This document shows, piece after piece, positions 1 through 8,979 of a stretch of DNA of 64,000 bases; within the stretch, counting starts at the first letter, position 1, and every line of letters begins with the position of its first letter. The notes beneath the pieces were generated by a model, which had not been told where the DNA came from, searched no databases, and was given only the letters and a program-made list of their open reading frames with translations. This DNA comes from Gongronella butleri (taxonomy: Eukaryota > Mucoromycota > Mucoromycetes > Mucorales > Cunninghamellaceae). The translations under genes were made by a program, and so were the position numbers. The stretch lies in NCBI GenBank assembly GCA_025201375.1, contig JAIWZP010000028.1, positions 248,001-312,000 of the forward strand, written 5' to 3'.

Positions 1-141
1 TATTAAATTTTCAAACAGTATTTGTGAGTTTATTTGTCGAATAAAAAAGAATATAGAAATTTGCATAAAAACCACCGCGAGTAAAAAAAAAAAAAAAAAA
101 ATTGGCTGGGAACAAATCACTTGGTCAGGGCACGTCAGCAT
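1..141. other. Fanzor 3' flank (possible omega RNA/guide region), cut by window edge
   Basis: Only 141 bp lie downstream of the Fanzor stop. They are AT-rich and contain an 18 nt A-run at about 84-101. In TnpB/Fanzor systems the guide RNA usually overlaps the end of the gene and reads into the flanking element end, so the right end of any element and its guide would be here or beyond the window. No clear terminal repeat is visible. Confidence 0.3.
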
Positions 142-2499
142 CTACGCACCTCCTCGCGTGAAAACATCAGGCACAGGATTGTCGTTGAGGATGGCGTCTC
201 CAATGATGACCATATTTCTGCAGGCCATATTATCGCGATTGAACGTACGGTGGCAATTAGAGCATCTAAATAATTCATGTCACGCCGTTAAAAATCTATC
301 GTTCACTTTTTTGTTTTTGTCTTACATAAGCTTTCCCCAGACCTTGACTGTCGAGTTTTGCCACGGACGTGGGTTTTCAATCCGCTGAGGACCCATGCGC
401 GCTGTATTTGTCAGGCAAACAGGGCAAACCTTCGAGTTGCGGTATTCATCGATTAGATACACCTCAAACCCAAGTTTCTTCAGGGCGCTCCGCAGGCCAA
501 TGCCGCGAATCGGTTCATGAAACCGCATGTGCGGCGCGCTCCAGTTGCCCATGACGAGTACCGTGTTGTCATGAAACGCCGTACGGATGGCATTCCCAAG
601 GTCTTGATCGTGCTGTTGCCGCGCGTTATACTGATTAAATCGCAACTTGCGGTAAAGAGGCTGCGGCTGGCCTGTCTCACCGTTACCCAAAGTCGTGGCA
701 TTCGCGTACCAGTCGTGGAGAATCTCCCATTCCACTGCTTGCTGGCCCAGGTAATCCACATAGGCGGCCAGATTTTGAGTCTTGCTGCTGACAGTGCTCA
801 TTCGTTGCAGCGATTGAGAAACCCCGTGTGGGACATCTTCCCGCAACGTGCGATAATGTCGACGATGAAGTGCTTTGCGTCGGCTGCTGCTGGTGTAACG
901 GTGCGTTTGCCGGTTTTGAGGTGTGCTCGTGCTTGACATACAATACATGAGGTCGCGACGCCCACAGTCAACGTACACGAGGCTGCTCTGGGCGTCTTGG
1001 TGAATGGCCAAAAGACGTTGGCGGTCCACTTGCTCCAGCTCGTGAATGTATGTCGTCTCCCGAACCGATGGCACAAACGTGCGCCGGGGCCCCCCAGCAT
1101 TGGTAGCCCGAGTTGTTTTTAGGATGCTGACAGACACACCATCTGTGTAGATTGTGCCATTAAAGCAAAAGGGCCGCCAGTGTCCGTCGTGTGGCCATGC
1201 CGGAGGCTGCTGCTCATCTCCTTGGATTTGACCTTGCGACCACCAAACGTCATTGGCAAAATTGACCACCAGGCTCCAGATATCAAATTTGTAGTCTTGA
1301 GTGTTCTGGCGACCAGCTGGTCGAAGGTTCGCATTATTTTCAAAACGTAATCTCTGCACGCATTCACGGAGAATCATCGTGTCAATCTGAACCGCTGATG
1401 GCACCCATGATTTGCGCGTCGGGTACCAATTGTAAGATCGGTAGGACTGGAAGTCTACTTGTTCACCAGGCTCTTGTTGATGCCCCAGAGGGGCCACATG
1501 GGCAGCAGCATAACGACTCAATAGGTAAAAAGCGTTGACGTAGCGTTTTGGGGTATACTTGACGTCGACAAAGTAGTTGTCCGCGCGAATAAATTCATTT
1601 GGTTGCAATTGAATTTGCGCGAAACAAAGCCGCAAATCATTGACGAGCTCCTGAGCTTCTTGCAACATGGGGCCTCGAAGATGCGCTGGAACAGCGGCGA
1701 CAACGTTCTCGATTAGCTGTGGCACACCTTCGGCATTGATGGCACCAATTTGCGCCTTCAGCTGGCGTACATTTGTCGCGTAAGCGCCCTCATTGAACTC
1801 GGTGTTTTCTTCGTCTTCGTCGTCCTCGACACCAGGGTTCTCGGCATTTCGCTGTCGTCTGGCCCATTCGCGCACATTGCGCCGCTTGAATACAAAGTCC
1901 AGCGTGTACAGAACTCGCCTCTCGAAATTCTGCTGCACATTGTTCAGGTAGGCGGCGTTGACCTGATTGGTGGCGTAATGCGACGTCTGCTGCACACGGC
2001 CAAAAAATACCGAGCGCTGGAACTGCGAATGGCGGATGTACTCTTCCATGAGTGTTTGAAAACCGGGAACAAGGATGTACTGTTGGCCTGGAATGGTGCC
2101 ATCGGCAAGATAGGTAAACACGCACCGGCTGAAGTATTCGTCATTGACCAGTCTGGACATGTCAGGATGGGCTTGTTGCTGGCTATTGAGTAAAGTGTTG
2201 CCGTGGATGTCGAAGAGCGCCAGATAAATGTATTTTAAGGCTTGCAACTGATGTTTGATCAAGTAATTCACACGGATGACATAGTCCTCGAGATTGTTGC
2301 CAATGTTGCCAATATTCAATCCAACAGACGAAATGGACGTTTTCACGATAGTGTATCTGGTTTGGGGACCGCCTCCAGGTACGTCCAGCTCCGTGCGGCG
2401 AATGACATGGTGCTGCAGCGGGATTTCATCCATTCGAAAAAGACAATGCGTAGTAAAACGAGAAGAAAAAGAAAGAAAAAAAACAATCGACCGTAACAA
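142..2499 (-). CDS. Fanzor (eukaryotic TnpB-like RNA-guided nuclease), two exons
   Basis: A two-exon gene for a protein of about 765 aa, the size of larger Fanzor1-type proteins. Exon 1 runs 2499-326, a 60 nt intron (GTAAG...TTTAG) covers 325-266, and exon 2 runs 265-142 ending in TAG. The C-terminal half carries the TnpB/Fanzor signature in order: RuvC-I VYVDCGRRD (Asp about 511), VMGNWS, LIDEYRNSKVCPVC (Glu about 685, Cys 692 and 695), then after splicing ICSNCHRTFNRDNMACRNM (Cys 726 and 729, last catalytic Asp 736). Without splicing, exon 1 ends at KLM-stop and lacks half the zinc ribbon and the RuvC-III Asp. Known Fanzors cut DNA guided by an omega RNA encoded near the gene's 3' end; activity here is inferred. 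Met22 (MDEIPLQHH) is an alternative start, since the first 21 residues are hydrophobic and lie in a T-rich stretch. The N-terminal 500 residues are not recognisable by eye. Class (Fanzor1 rather than 2) is a guess from length. Confidence 0.88.
266..325 (-). other. 60 nt intron splitting the Fanzor zinc ribbon
   Basis: The donor reads AT|GTAAGACA and the acceptor TTATTTAG|ATGC. A TGACAT branch-like site lies about 15 nt before the acceptor. Joining the exons turns the codon AT/A into Ile and continues directly into CSNC, the second metal-binding pair. The intron contains in-frame stops, so retention would give a truncated, catalytically incomplete product. Confidence 0.85.
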
Positions 2500-3551
2500 C
2501 TATCACGGCCTTTGAAGAGGACAATCAAGCGCTGCAGATCCTTCATGCTTTGATTTGATTGTTCCATTGAATTTGATTTTCATTGTTCAATAACTGCCAC
2601 CGTTTTCAATCATCAGCTTGTATGATATTTTCCATCCCGCGGAACACTTTATTAGATGAATGTTAGAGCATTACATGTTTCTGTTGTGCTCGTCAATAAT
2701 AGCTGGACATCGCGCCTCTTGGAAAGCACAGTACATGACCGCTGCGGCACTGGAATCTAGACGGCGTCTTGGCGAGGAGGGGGGGTTTAAAAAAGATTGG
2801 TGGGAGCGGGGTTTGCCCCTCTTTGGCCCCCTATTTTTGGCTACGTCTGCACTCACGTCAGGAACACTTGCGGGAGCAGTCATATCATCACCACTTCCCG
2901 ATTTTCGTGTTGTTTTCATCGCCGGCATTGCATCACCTCCGCGCAAAATATGGAATCCTTTCTTTCTCTGATTTTTTTTAAATATTTTTTTTCTTTATAT
3001 TTCAAGGTTACAATACCCATTGACTTTTAAATTAACCACTCCAATCGGACAGAAGCACAGCATTGTAAAGAGCACGATCGAAATATAAAGGGGAGATATT
3101 AAGTACGTACTCGTCGTCGAGAATGCCATCGAACACTGTATCGCTAATATTACCGCTGTTACCCAGTGGTTCTTAGCGCAGCGATGGATGAAAGACTTCA
3201 GAAACCAGTTGGCTGCAGGGCCCAGCAAGGGCGATTCCATGTTTCGTGTGACGACGAGCAAATTTGATTTCAATCCACGCACAGCCCTAAGCGTCGCTCT
3301 ATTCGAAGTGACGTGTCACTTTGGGCATGTCGTTATCCAACACACCGCTGTTCACCACATCATAAAAGACAAAATGCAATTGATTTTCAAACGCGAGTGT
3401 TTTAAAGAAGAACAAATGGTTATGAAAGAATCAGACAATGACGGTTTAGCTTTTATCGAGCGACATTTCTGATTTTGGACCGCGACAACCTAAATGGGAC
3501 GGTGCGACATCTTTAATTTCAAATTGTGACAACAAAATGTGAATCCAGTGT
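2500..3551. other. Gene-free stretch upstream of Fanzor
   Basis: No supported ORF was found. The 2500-2600 segment is presumably the Fanzor promoter and 5' UTR on the minus strand. From 3250 to 3500 the sequence is interspersed with words such as GCGACAT that recur inside the neighbouring inverted-repeat element, suggesting that older mobile-element debris extends this way. Confidence 0.4.
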
Positions 3552-3736
3552 AGTACACCGTTTCCATGAATAAGTTGCGGCTTTCATGAAAATGGATGAC
3601 GGGCTTTGAGAAATCAAATGTCGCGGAAAAAAGTGCCGTTTCAGGGCTTAGATGTCGCAAATTTCGCGACATTTGGTTACTCAAAATACGACATTATTTC
3701 TTGCAAGGCGCAACTTATTCATGAAAACGGTGTACT
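3552..3736. mobile_element. 185 bp MITE-like element with 28 bp terminal inverted repeats
   Basis: The sequence at 3552-3579 (AGTACACCGTTTCCATGAAT then AAGTTGCG) is the inverted copy of 3709-3736, with one mismatch over 28 bp. Between them are further inverted words (AAATGTCGCGGAAA at about 3618 and its partner near 3655), so a single strand could fold into a long hairpin. There is no coding capacity. This structure is typical of a non-autonomous DNA transposon. No clean target-site duplication is visible in the immediate flanks. The right end abuts and interrupts the helix-turn-helix ORF that begins at 3872. Confidence 0.7.
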
Positions 3737-3872
3737 GAGCGATGCGAGTTGACACACCAAATTTCAATGCTGCAGCACGGCCGCTACAGCGAGTTTCCAG
3801 AATGTGTTTGACTACATCATGCTTTGTTTTGGCAGAGTATACTTTCTTGGGCCTGGGCTTGGGCTTGGTCAT
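3681..3872 (-). pseudogene. Truncated transposase-like helix-turn-helix ORF
   Basis: An ORF of about 63 aa starting MTKPKPRPKKVYSAKTKHDV. The segment KHDVVKHILETRCSGRAA and the following ALKFGVSTRIAQ resemble the N-terminal Psq/homeodomain-like DNA-binding domain of pogo- or Tc1-type transposases. This is a fold-level judgement by eye, not a match. After ...STRIAQ the reading frame runs straight into the terminal repeat of the 185 bp inverted-repeat element (YTVFMNK...) and stops. It is therefore read as a transposase or domesticated HTH gene fragment broken by that insertion. It lies on the same strand as the Fanzor gene and about 1.2 kb upstream of it. Confidence 0.45.
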
Positions 3873-4077
3873 TTTAATGCGATTTTTCCAACAAAAAAAA
3901 AAAAAAAGAAAAAAAAAGCACAAAAACTCCGGAAATGTACTCGATGCGTCCATTGTTAAGCGTGCAACATTTGAGCGCCTTGCGTCGTGCGATTTGCGCA
4001 GTACGACTGGAATATGCTCGATTGCACAAGATCTATGAATAAGATTTTTTGAAAACGAACAAAAACGAAGGGGCACA

Positions 4078-4253
4078 GGTGGAATGAACTCAATGCCACA
4101 AGCACAACGAATTAAGGTTTATAAAAACGAAAAAAAACGAACAAAAACGAACAAAAAAGAACAAAAAGAACAAAAAAGAACAAAAACGAATATGCATAGG
4201 CTGGAATGAACTGGAACCCGCAAGACCAATAATAAGGTTTTTAAAAGTGAACA
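4078..4253. repeat. Imperfect direct duplication with A-rich (acgaacaaaa) microsatellite
   Basis: The segments at about 4078-4132 and 4199-4253 are diverged copies sharing TGGAATGAACT and a tail of the form AAGGTTTATAAAA. They are separated by a run of ACGAACAAAAACGAACAAAA-type repeats at about 4126-4192. The duplicates sit between the two HTH ORF remnants, so they may be ends of an old element. Confidence 0.6.
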
Positions 4254-4317
4254 AAATGAACAGGTATGGATTCCAAGTTCATTGCACGCAGGCAGCAAGA
4301 TGTGTGAGATATAAAGT

Positions 4318-4596
4318 TTATTGACATATTTTTTCTTGCACTAAGGCATACAACTCCGGTTCCTCAGCGCGAAGTTGCTGAAAGCCGGATGGGTAGTCTT
4401 TGGAGTACTTTTTCGCGTATTTGTTCACAGTGGAACCGGTGACCTTCTAGCAAGCACCCAATTGTCGCTGAGTCGGCCGAGTCGCGTTCTTTTTGGCAAG
4501 AACGATTTCTAAAATAATGCTGTGCTTCACGTCCAGGGTAATCAGCTGCCTGCCTGTCGATCTGGGCGGCAGCATTGGGCCTAGCGGACTATTCAT
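4318..4596 (-). pseudogene. Second HTH-like ORF with in-frame TAG
   Basis: From ATG at 4596 the minus strand reads MNSPLGPMLPPRSTGRQLIT, then a helical stretch DVKHSIILEIVLAKKN, then an HTH-like RQLGAC, an in-frame TAG at 4447-4449, and on through KVTGSTVNKYAKKYSKDYP to a TAA at 4318-4320 (92 codons). The layout resembles the Psq/CENP-B-type HTH of the ORF at 3681-3872. The stop and the short length suggest a decayed transposase N-terminus. A short intron around the TAG cannot be excluded. Confidence 0.4.
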
Positions 4597-4983
4597 GACC
4601 ATGCATGTTGTTCATGTCCCTTGTTGAGACATTTACCATTGCTGCATCTGCCCAGGGCACATCTGCCAATGCCGCATCTGACCTGTACAGTACAGTACAG
4701 TATTCCAATTCTAGATTCGGCATGAATTCTTATGAAATGGCTTTCAGCGGCACCTGTCAATGCAAAAAATGCGTCAGCCACAACAACGTCAAGACCTCAA
4801 GAGGACGACGACGCGCGCACAGCCTCAATCCGTGCTCCAATTGTGACCAGAAAAGGAGGGTCCAAGCGGTGGGACGGTACGACCCCAGAAAGAAAAAGAA
4901 CAATCGAAAAAACATGTCCAATTTGAAGAATTGGCCTGTCACAGGATCAAGTTTTGCATTAATTTGCAATTTTTGCGTTTATT
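4597..4983. other. Gene-free stretch
   Basis: Nothing supported. It contains a short GTACA tandem (about 4685-4701) and open frames without family features. It lies between the mobile-element debris and the 3' end of the membrane-protein gene on the minus strand. Confidence 0.4.
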
Positions 4984-5993
4984 TCAATCCCAAATCAGCT
5001 TGCCCTTTTCATTCAAGCTTGCTGTGCTGGTGGGTCTCTTGGACGAGGGTGCCGGCTGCCATTTGTTGGCCGTGGACGACGACGGCGATGATGGCTTTTT
5101 GTAAAATTCGTTGATGCGCGTGTTGAGCAGCTCGCGCTGATGTTTGCGCAGCCGCTCTTCCTGCAGCGCGTCCGCCTGTGCCTTGGCCGCTTTCTTTTTC
5201 GCTGCGCGCGCCATGTTTTCGCGCTGTTTCTTGGACAATGCCTCTTCATCCGCGGTTGGCGACTTGCGCACAACAGCTTCCTTGACCGCTAAATCAGTAA
5301 AAAAAAAAAAAAAGAGAAAACATGAGATCCAATCGCTTCTAAATGCGTTCAACACTCACGAATCTGCGACCATCCGTCCTCGTAGGGCACAGCGGATGGC
5401 GCATTGGCCGGTTGTGGACGCGTAATTCTCAAAACACGCGTCGTGGTGCCCAAAGACGTGCCCATCTCGTCGAAATCGTCGTCAATGCGCGCATTCGGCG
5501 ATGCTTTTGATGATGCTGCAGTCGCGTTGGCCACGTTTGGTGGAGTCGACGATGACGGCGACGCTGAAGGTGACGATGGCGCCGGTTTGGGAGCTTGTGT
5601 TGGCGCACTGGTATTGGATGGCGACGTCGATGGCGATTTCGACGGGCTTGGAGCATGCGGCGTGTCCTCTTGCTTGCGCACAGGCGTCACGGGCGACACG
5701 GCGCGCGTGTCACGCGTTTTCTCACCCAAAGTCTTGTCATTAGTGCCTTTTTTGCTCTTTTTCTCGCCACGAGGCTGTGCTGGCTGCGGCTGAGAAGCGA
5801 CCGAGACATTTGTTGACGTGGCCGAGGGACCGCTTGTCGATGGCGAGTCGCTCGCCTTTGTCTGTTTCTTTTTTTTGTTCTTCTTTTTCTTGTTTGCCTT
5901 TTTTATCGCCGTATCCGCGGGTGTCTGACGTAAAAGTACAAAGACAACCACAGGCAGGAGCAAGACAAACAAGACAGCGACAAGTTGACTCAT
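4984..5993 (-). CDS. Single-pass membrane protein with low-complexity linker and charged C-terminus, function unknown
   Basis: Two exons: 5993-5360 and 5288-4984, with a 71 nt intron (GTGAGT...TTTAG), giving about 312 aa. The start MSQLVAVLFVLLLPVVVFVL is an N-terminal membrane anchor. It is followed by a Lys-rich patch (KKANKKKKNKKKK), a long Ser/Pro/Thr/Ala linker, EDGWSQIPVKEAVVRK across the splice, a charged helical region (KKQRENMARAAKKKAAKAQA...EERLRKHQRELL) and the end GKLIWD. The short N-terminal anchor and large basic/coiled-coil tail suggest an ER or nuclear-envelope protein facing the cytosol. I do not recognise the family. The upstream in-frame Met (to 6176) was not used because the sequence before Met 5993 lacks the exon composition and would precede the anchor. 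Confidence 0.7.
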
Positions 5994-6138
5994 GAAGACA
6001 AGGACAAACAGGGGGGAAGTGGGGGGAAATTGGGAAGAAAGCGAGAAGAAATGGCAAAAAGACGGAGTTTCATTTATGCGCCCGCGCCAATGGTGCTGCG
6101 ACAGATCAAAAAGAGCCGTGCGCAACACTTGGGACGCT

Positions 6139-7401
6139 TTATTTGCCATACAAGGAGTGTGCGTGGATGTAGTCAATTACAGGATTAGGTAATAAGTACT
6201 TGATCGACATGCCGCGCTTGACAAACAGTCTAAAAGGCAAAAAAAAAAAAAGGACATGAGTACGCGTGTCCTCGGCCTCAATGGCTCCAATGGCTCCAAT
6301 GGCTCTCCCCCTGCTCTCACCTAATCTTGGTGGAACTAATGTCGTTGTGGATGAGCTGCTTAATCACAGTGACATTCATCTAATGGCCAAAAAAAATGAG
6401 AGAAAAGAATAAAAAGTAAGCCTTTTGGACCCACATGAACCGTATCACATGCGACTTACGCGGTGTTGATATAAAATGTCGTGTGATAGTAAAAAGCCAT
6501 AAACATCTGTGCCTGTTCGCTCGATAATGACACTGCCATAATGGCCGACAATGTGATGCAAATCGTCGGGTGCCCACACGCCAGGATGGCCAAAGCTCGC
6601 AATCAAATCACCACCGGCCAGCAACATGATCCTGATGCGCTTTCGCTCGCCTATGATGATAAGAGTATGAAGCGTTGGCCATTGGCTCTTCTTTTTTTTT
6701 TTTTTTTGGAAACATACCTGACGCAGTCAAGATGCCGCCGTCAGCCTTGTTGAGTTCATTGTCAAAGTGATCAAGGACGACGGCTGTGCGTTGGTACGTC
6801 TTTTGCCTAGGCTCCCAAGAATCCACCATCAACCAGTCCGATGTGCTCTCGACGGCCAATTGGCACATTTTGACGCGATGCTCGGCCGACGCCAATCCTT
6901 CCTTCATATACGCGTCCGATACGGGCGAGTAGTAACCTGTCAGCAGCTCAAACTCATTTCGCTCCATAAAGTGGTCCTTGGCCATCTCTGCAATGTCGAA
7001 AAAGGCACGTGAGGCACAATTAGTCAGCGTCCACAATGGCACGAGCAGTAAAAAAATTAAAAATACAGCGCGTTTTCGGCAGCCATGCCGCCCCAACTGC
7101 CTTTTAAACCTACCAAACATCCGCAGGTGCAAGTATGTGATGGGTGAAAACGAGCCACAGGCCACCAAAACAAGTGGTATCTTGGAGTCGTCTAGCAAAA
7201 ATTGAAAAAATAGCAAAAACACAACGTCAGTTGGCAAAAAACGAGATTCAGAGACCTGTCCGCAAAGCTTCTATGTCAAAAAGAAGTAGGACCCTTACCT
7301 TTCATGACGGTGGGCAGAAAATGTCTAGGAAATTCATAGTCGGTATCAAAGGCACATGGTGTCAGAGGCTCGCTGAGCGCACTGGGGATAGGCGAGGTCA
7401 T
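6139..7401 (-). CDS. Nicotinamide/nicotinate mononucleotide adenylyltransferase
   Basis: Catalyses NMN (or NaMN) + ATP to NAD (or NaAD), the core step of NAD synthesis. Six exons can be joined in frame. They encode an N-terminal leader (MTSPIPSALSEPLTPCAFDT), the nucleotidyltransferase signature LVACGSFSPITYLHLRMF with its HxxH-like YLHL, EMAKDHF, the region GYYSPVSDAYMKEGL, DSWEP, then MLLAGGDLIASFGHPGVWAP, the second signature ISSTKIR just before the last intron, and the C-terminus VKRGMSIKYLLPNPVIDYI. Length about 290-300 aa fits fungal NMA1/NMA2 and animal NMNAT. Introns are short and homopolymer-rich. The start at 7401 is the only Met that gives the usual leader ahead of the catalytic domain. 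It is divergent from the Psf1 gene. Confidence 0.92.
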
Positions 7402-7964
7402 ATGTGATCGTCGAGGAAAAGGAAAAGGGTGAAAGAAAAAGAAAAAGCGAAGCAATGGAATCAAAACAAGAAGAGCACAATGATCTTATCAATGGATCGG
7501 CGCCTTCCATTGGGCACAAAAATGGGTCAGAGTGAGCCCGCTCAATGAATTGATTCCCCTCACAATCTTCATGCAAGCGCACTATGCAAAAGAGATGGTG
7601 CAGGCACACCGCCTTGCTTTCTCAATGGCATCAAAAGCGAGCAAAGCGCACTTTTAAGCTTTTTTCGTTTTTTACTTTTTTTTCTCTTTTTCTTGCTTTC
7701 GTGCCCCCTTTTTTTCCACGAGCCATGTCCAAGAGGTTGATGCAGTGGTCACATGACCTTGCGGCAAGCCAGGGCGGCAAGTCAGTCCGCGCGGGGGCGG
7801 CGCGCTACGCCAAATTTTATTTTTTTTCTTCCAAAAGCGTGTCGCTGCCTTTTCTGTCGCCCTTCTTTCCTCTTTTTTTTTTTTTTTCTTGTCGCCTGTA
7901 TTCCCCTCCTCTCTTTATTTATCCCCCCTCTCCCTTTTATCTTATAGTCTCTTGTTTTAAAACT
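7402..7964. promoter_or_regulatory. Divergent intergenic region NMNAT / Psf1
   Basis: This 563 bp stretch has the two genes pointing away from it. The Psf1-proximal side (about 7655-7955) is a strong T/CT-rich run ending directly before the ATG, as expected for a pyrimidine-rich fungal core promoter and 5' UTR. Open frames here are low-complexity Phe/Leu/Pro and are not treated as coding. Confidence 0.45.
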
Positions 7965-8588
7965 ATGGCGTCCCTCGGCGAGACCAGCTACAAACTTGCA
8001 AAGGAGGCCAAGCGCACGGCGGACCTGCTCGTGTCGCCTTACAATGAGGATCATGTGCAGAGCATATGTCGCGAGATCCGGATGCTGCACACCAAGGCCG
8101 AGAGCATTTTAAAATCGATGCGCGACAACCAGGATGTCTCCATGGACAGCGAAGACCGCAAGAGCCAGCTTGCGCAGCTCGTCTTGCACCACGCCGCCGT
8201 CAAGCACAATAAGCGCGTCCTGTTCGCCTACCACCGCCAGCGCATGGACAAGCTAAAGGAGCTATCATGGGACGTGGGCCGACAGGGCGAGTACCAGCGC
8301 GAGATTAAATCGGCATTGGGGCCCCAAGAACACCGCTTCCTAGAGCAGTATGGCGAAATGATCGCCACCTACAAGCAGAGCTTCCTCGAAATCGACCTCG
8401 GCGGCAACGGCGGCGTCGGCCTCATCCCGCCAAAGGACCTCTTCATCGAAGTACGCGTTCTCAAGGAAATCGGCGAAATCCACACAGAATACGGCGTCCT
8501 CAACCTCGTCAAGGGCAACCAGTACTACGTGCGCCGGTCAGACGTCGAATCCCTCATCAAGGCAGGCTATCTAAAACATGTCTCATGA
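7965..8588 (+). CDS. PSF1: GINS complex subunit Psf1
   Basis: A single-exon gene for 207 aa, the normal length of Psf1 (about 200). Psf1 is part of the GINS tetramer, which joins Cdc45 and Mcm2-7 in the replicative CMG helicase in the nucleus. The N-terminal A domain begins MASLGETSYKLAKEAKR and includes HHAAVKHNKRVLFAYHRQRM. The C-terminal B domain is very characteristic: PPKDLFIEVRVLKEIGEI, TEYGVLNLVKGNQYYVRRSD and IKAGYLKHVS at the end. The start chosen is the Met right after the pyrimidine-rich leader; the longer in-frame reading from 7584 is low-complexity and rejected. It is unusual here in having no intron. Confidence 0.95.
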   Translation: MASLGETSYKLAKEAKRTADLLVSPYNEDHVQSICREIRMLHTKAESILKSMRDNQDVSMDSEDRKSQLAQLVLHHAAVKHNKRVLFAYHRQRMDKLKELSWDVGRQGEYQREIKSALGPQEHRFLEQYGEMIATYKQSFLEIDLGGNGGVGLIPPKDLFIEVRVLKEIGEIHTEYGVLNLVKGNQYYVRRSDVESLIKAGYLKHVS

Positions 8589-8979
8589 GCCAAAATACGA
8601 AAAAAAAATAAAAAAATTGCATTTTTCATCCATTCTACACGTTTGTTTCAAAGGAAAAGAGGCGTAGGCAAAGACAAATGTGTCCTGAGAGAGTGGCTTC
8701 AGAGACATACGTCGATGAAAAAGATCATCATATTGTAATGGCATCATGGCCAGACACGCGGCACGACGGCGCGTCGCGTGACAAGAAAAGCGCGTCGCGC
8801 CTTTTTTTTTTTTTTTTTACGTACCGGTGCCTGCTACAAGATCGTCTTCAAATTTTTATCATAATCTTTAAAAATTTTACTTTGAAAAAGAACGAAAAAG
8901 ATTGCTCCATTCGACTGTGATGCGCATGGGAGTCAATCAGGATGCTGAACACAAAAAGCCGGCGATGTCAATTTTTTCC
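8589..8979. other. Psf1 3' flank, no gene seen
   Basis: An A-rich stretch directly after the Psf1 stop could hold the polyadenylation site. A GCGTCGCG-rich segment at about 8765-8800 and a T-run follow. No gene is supported. Confidence 0.4.

Noticed and set aside
7584..7964. N-terminal extension of Psf1
   Set aside because: Low-complexity Phe/Pro/Leu translation of a pyrimidine-rich leader; Psf1 proteins start at the chosen Met.
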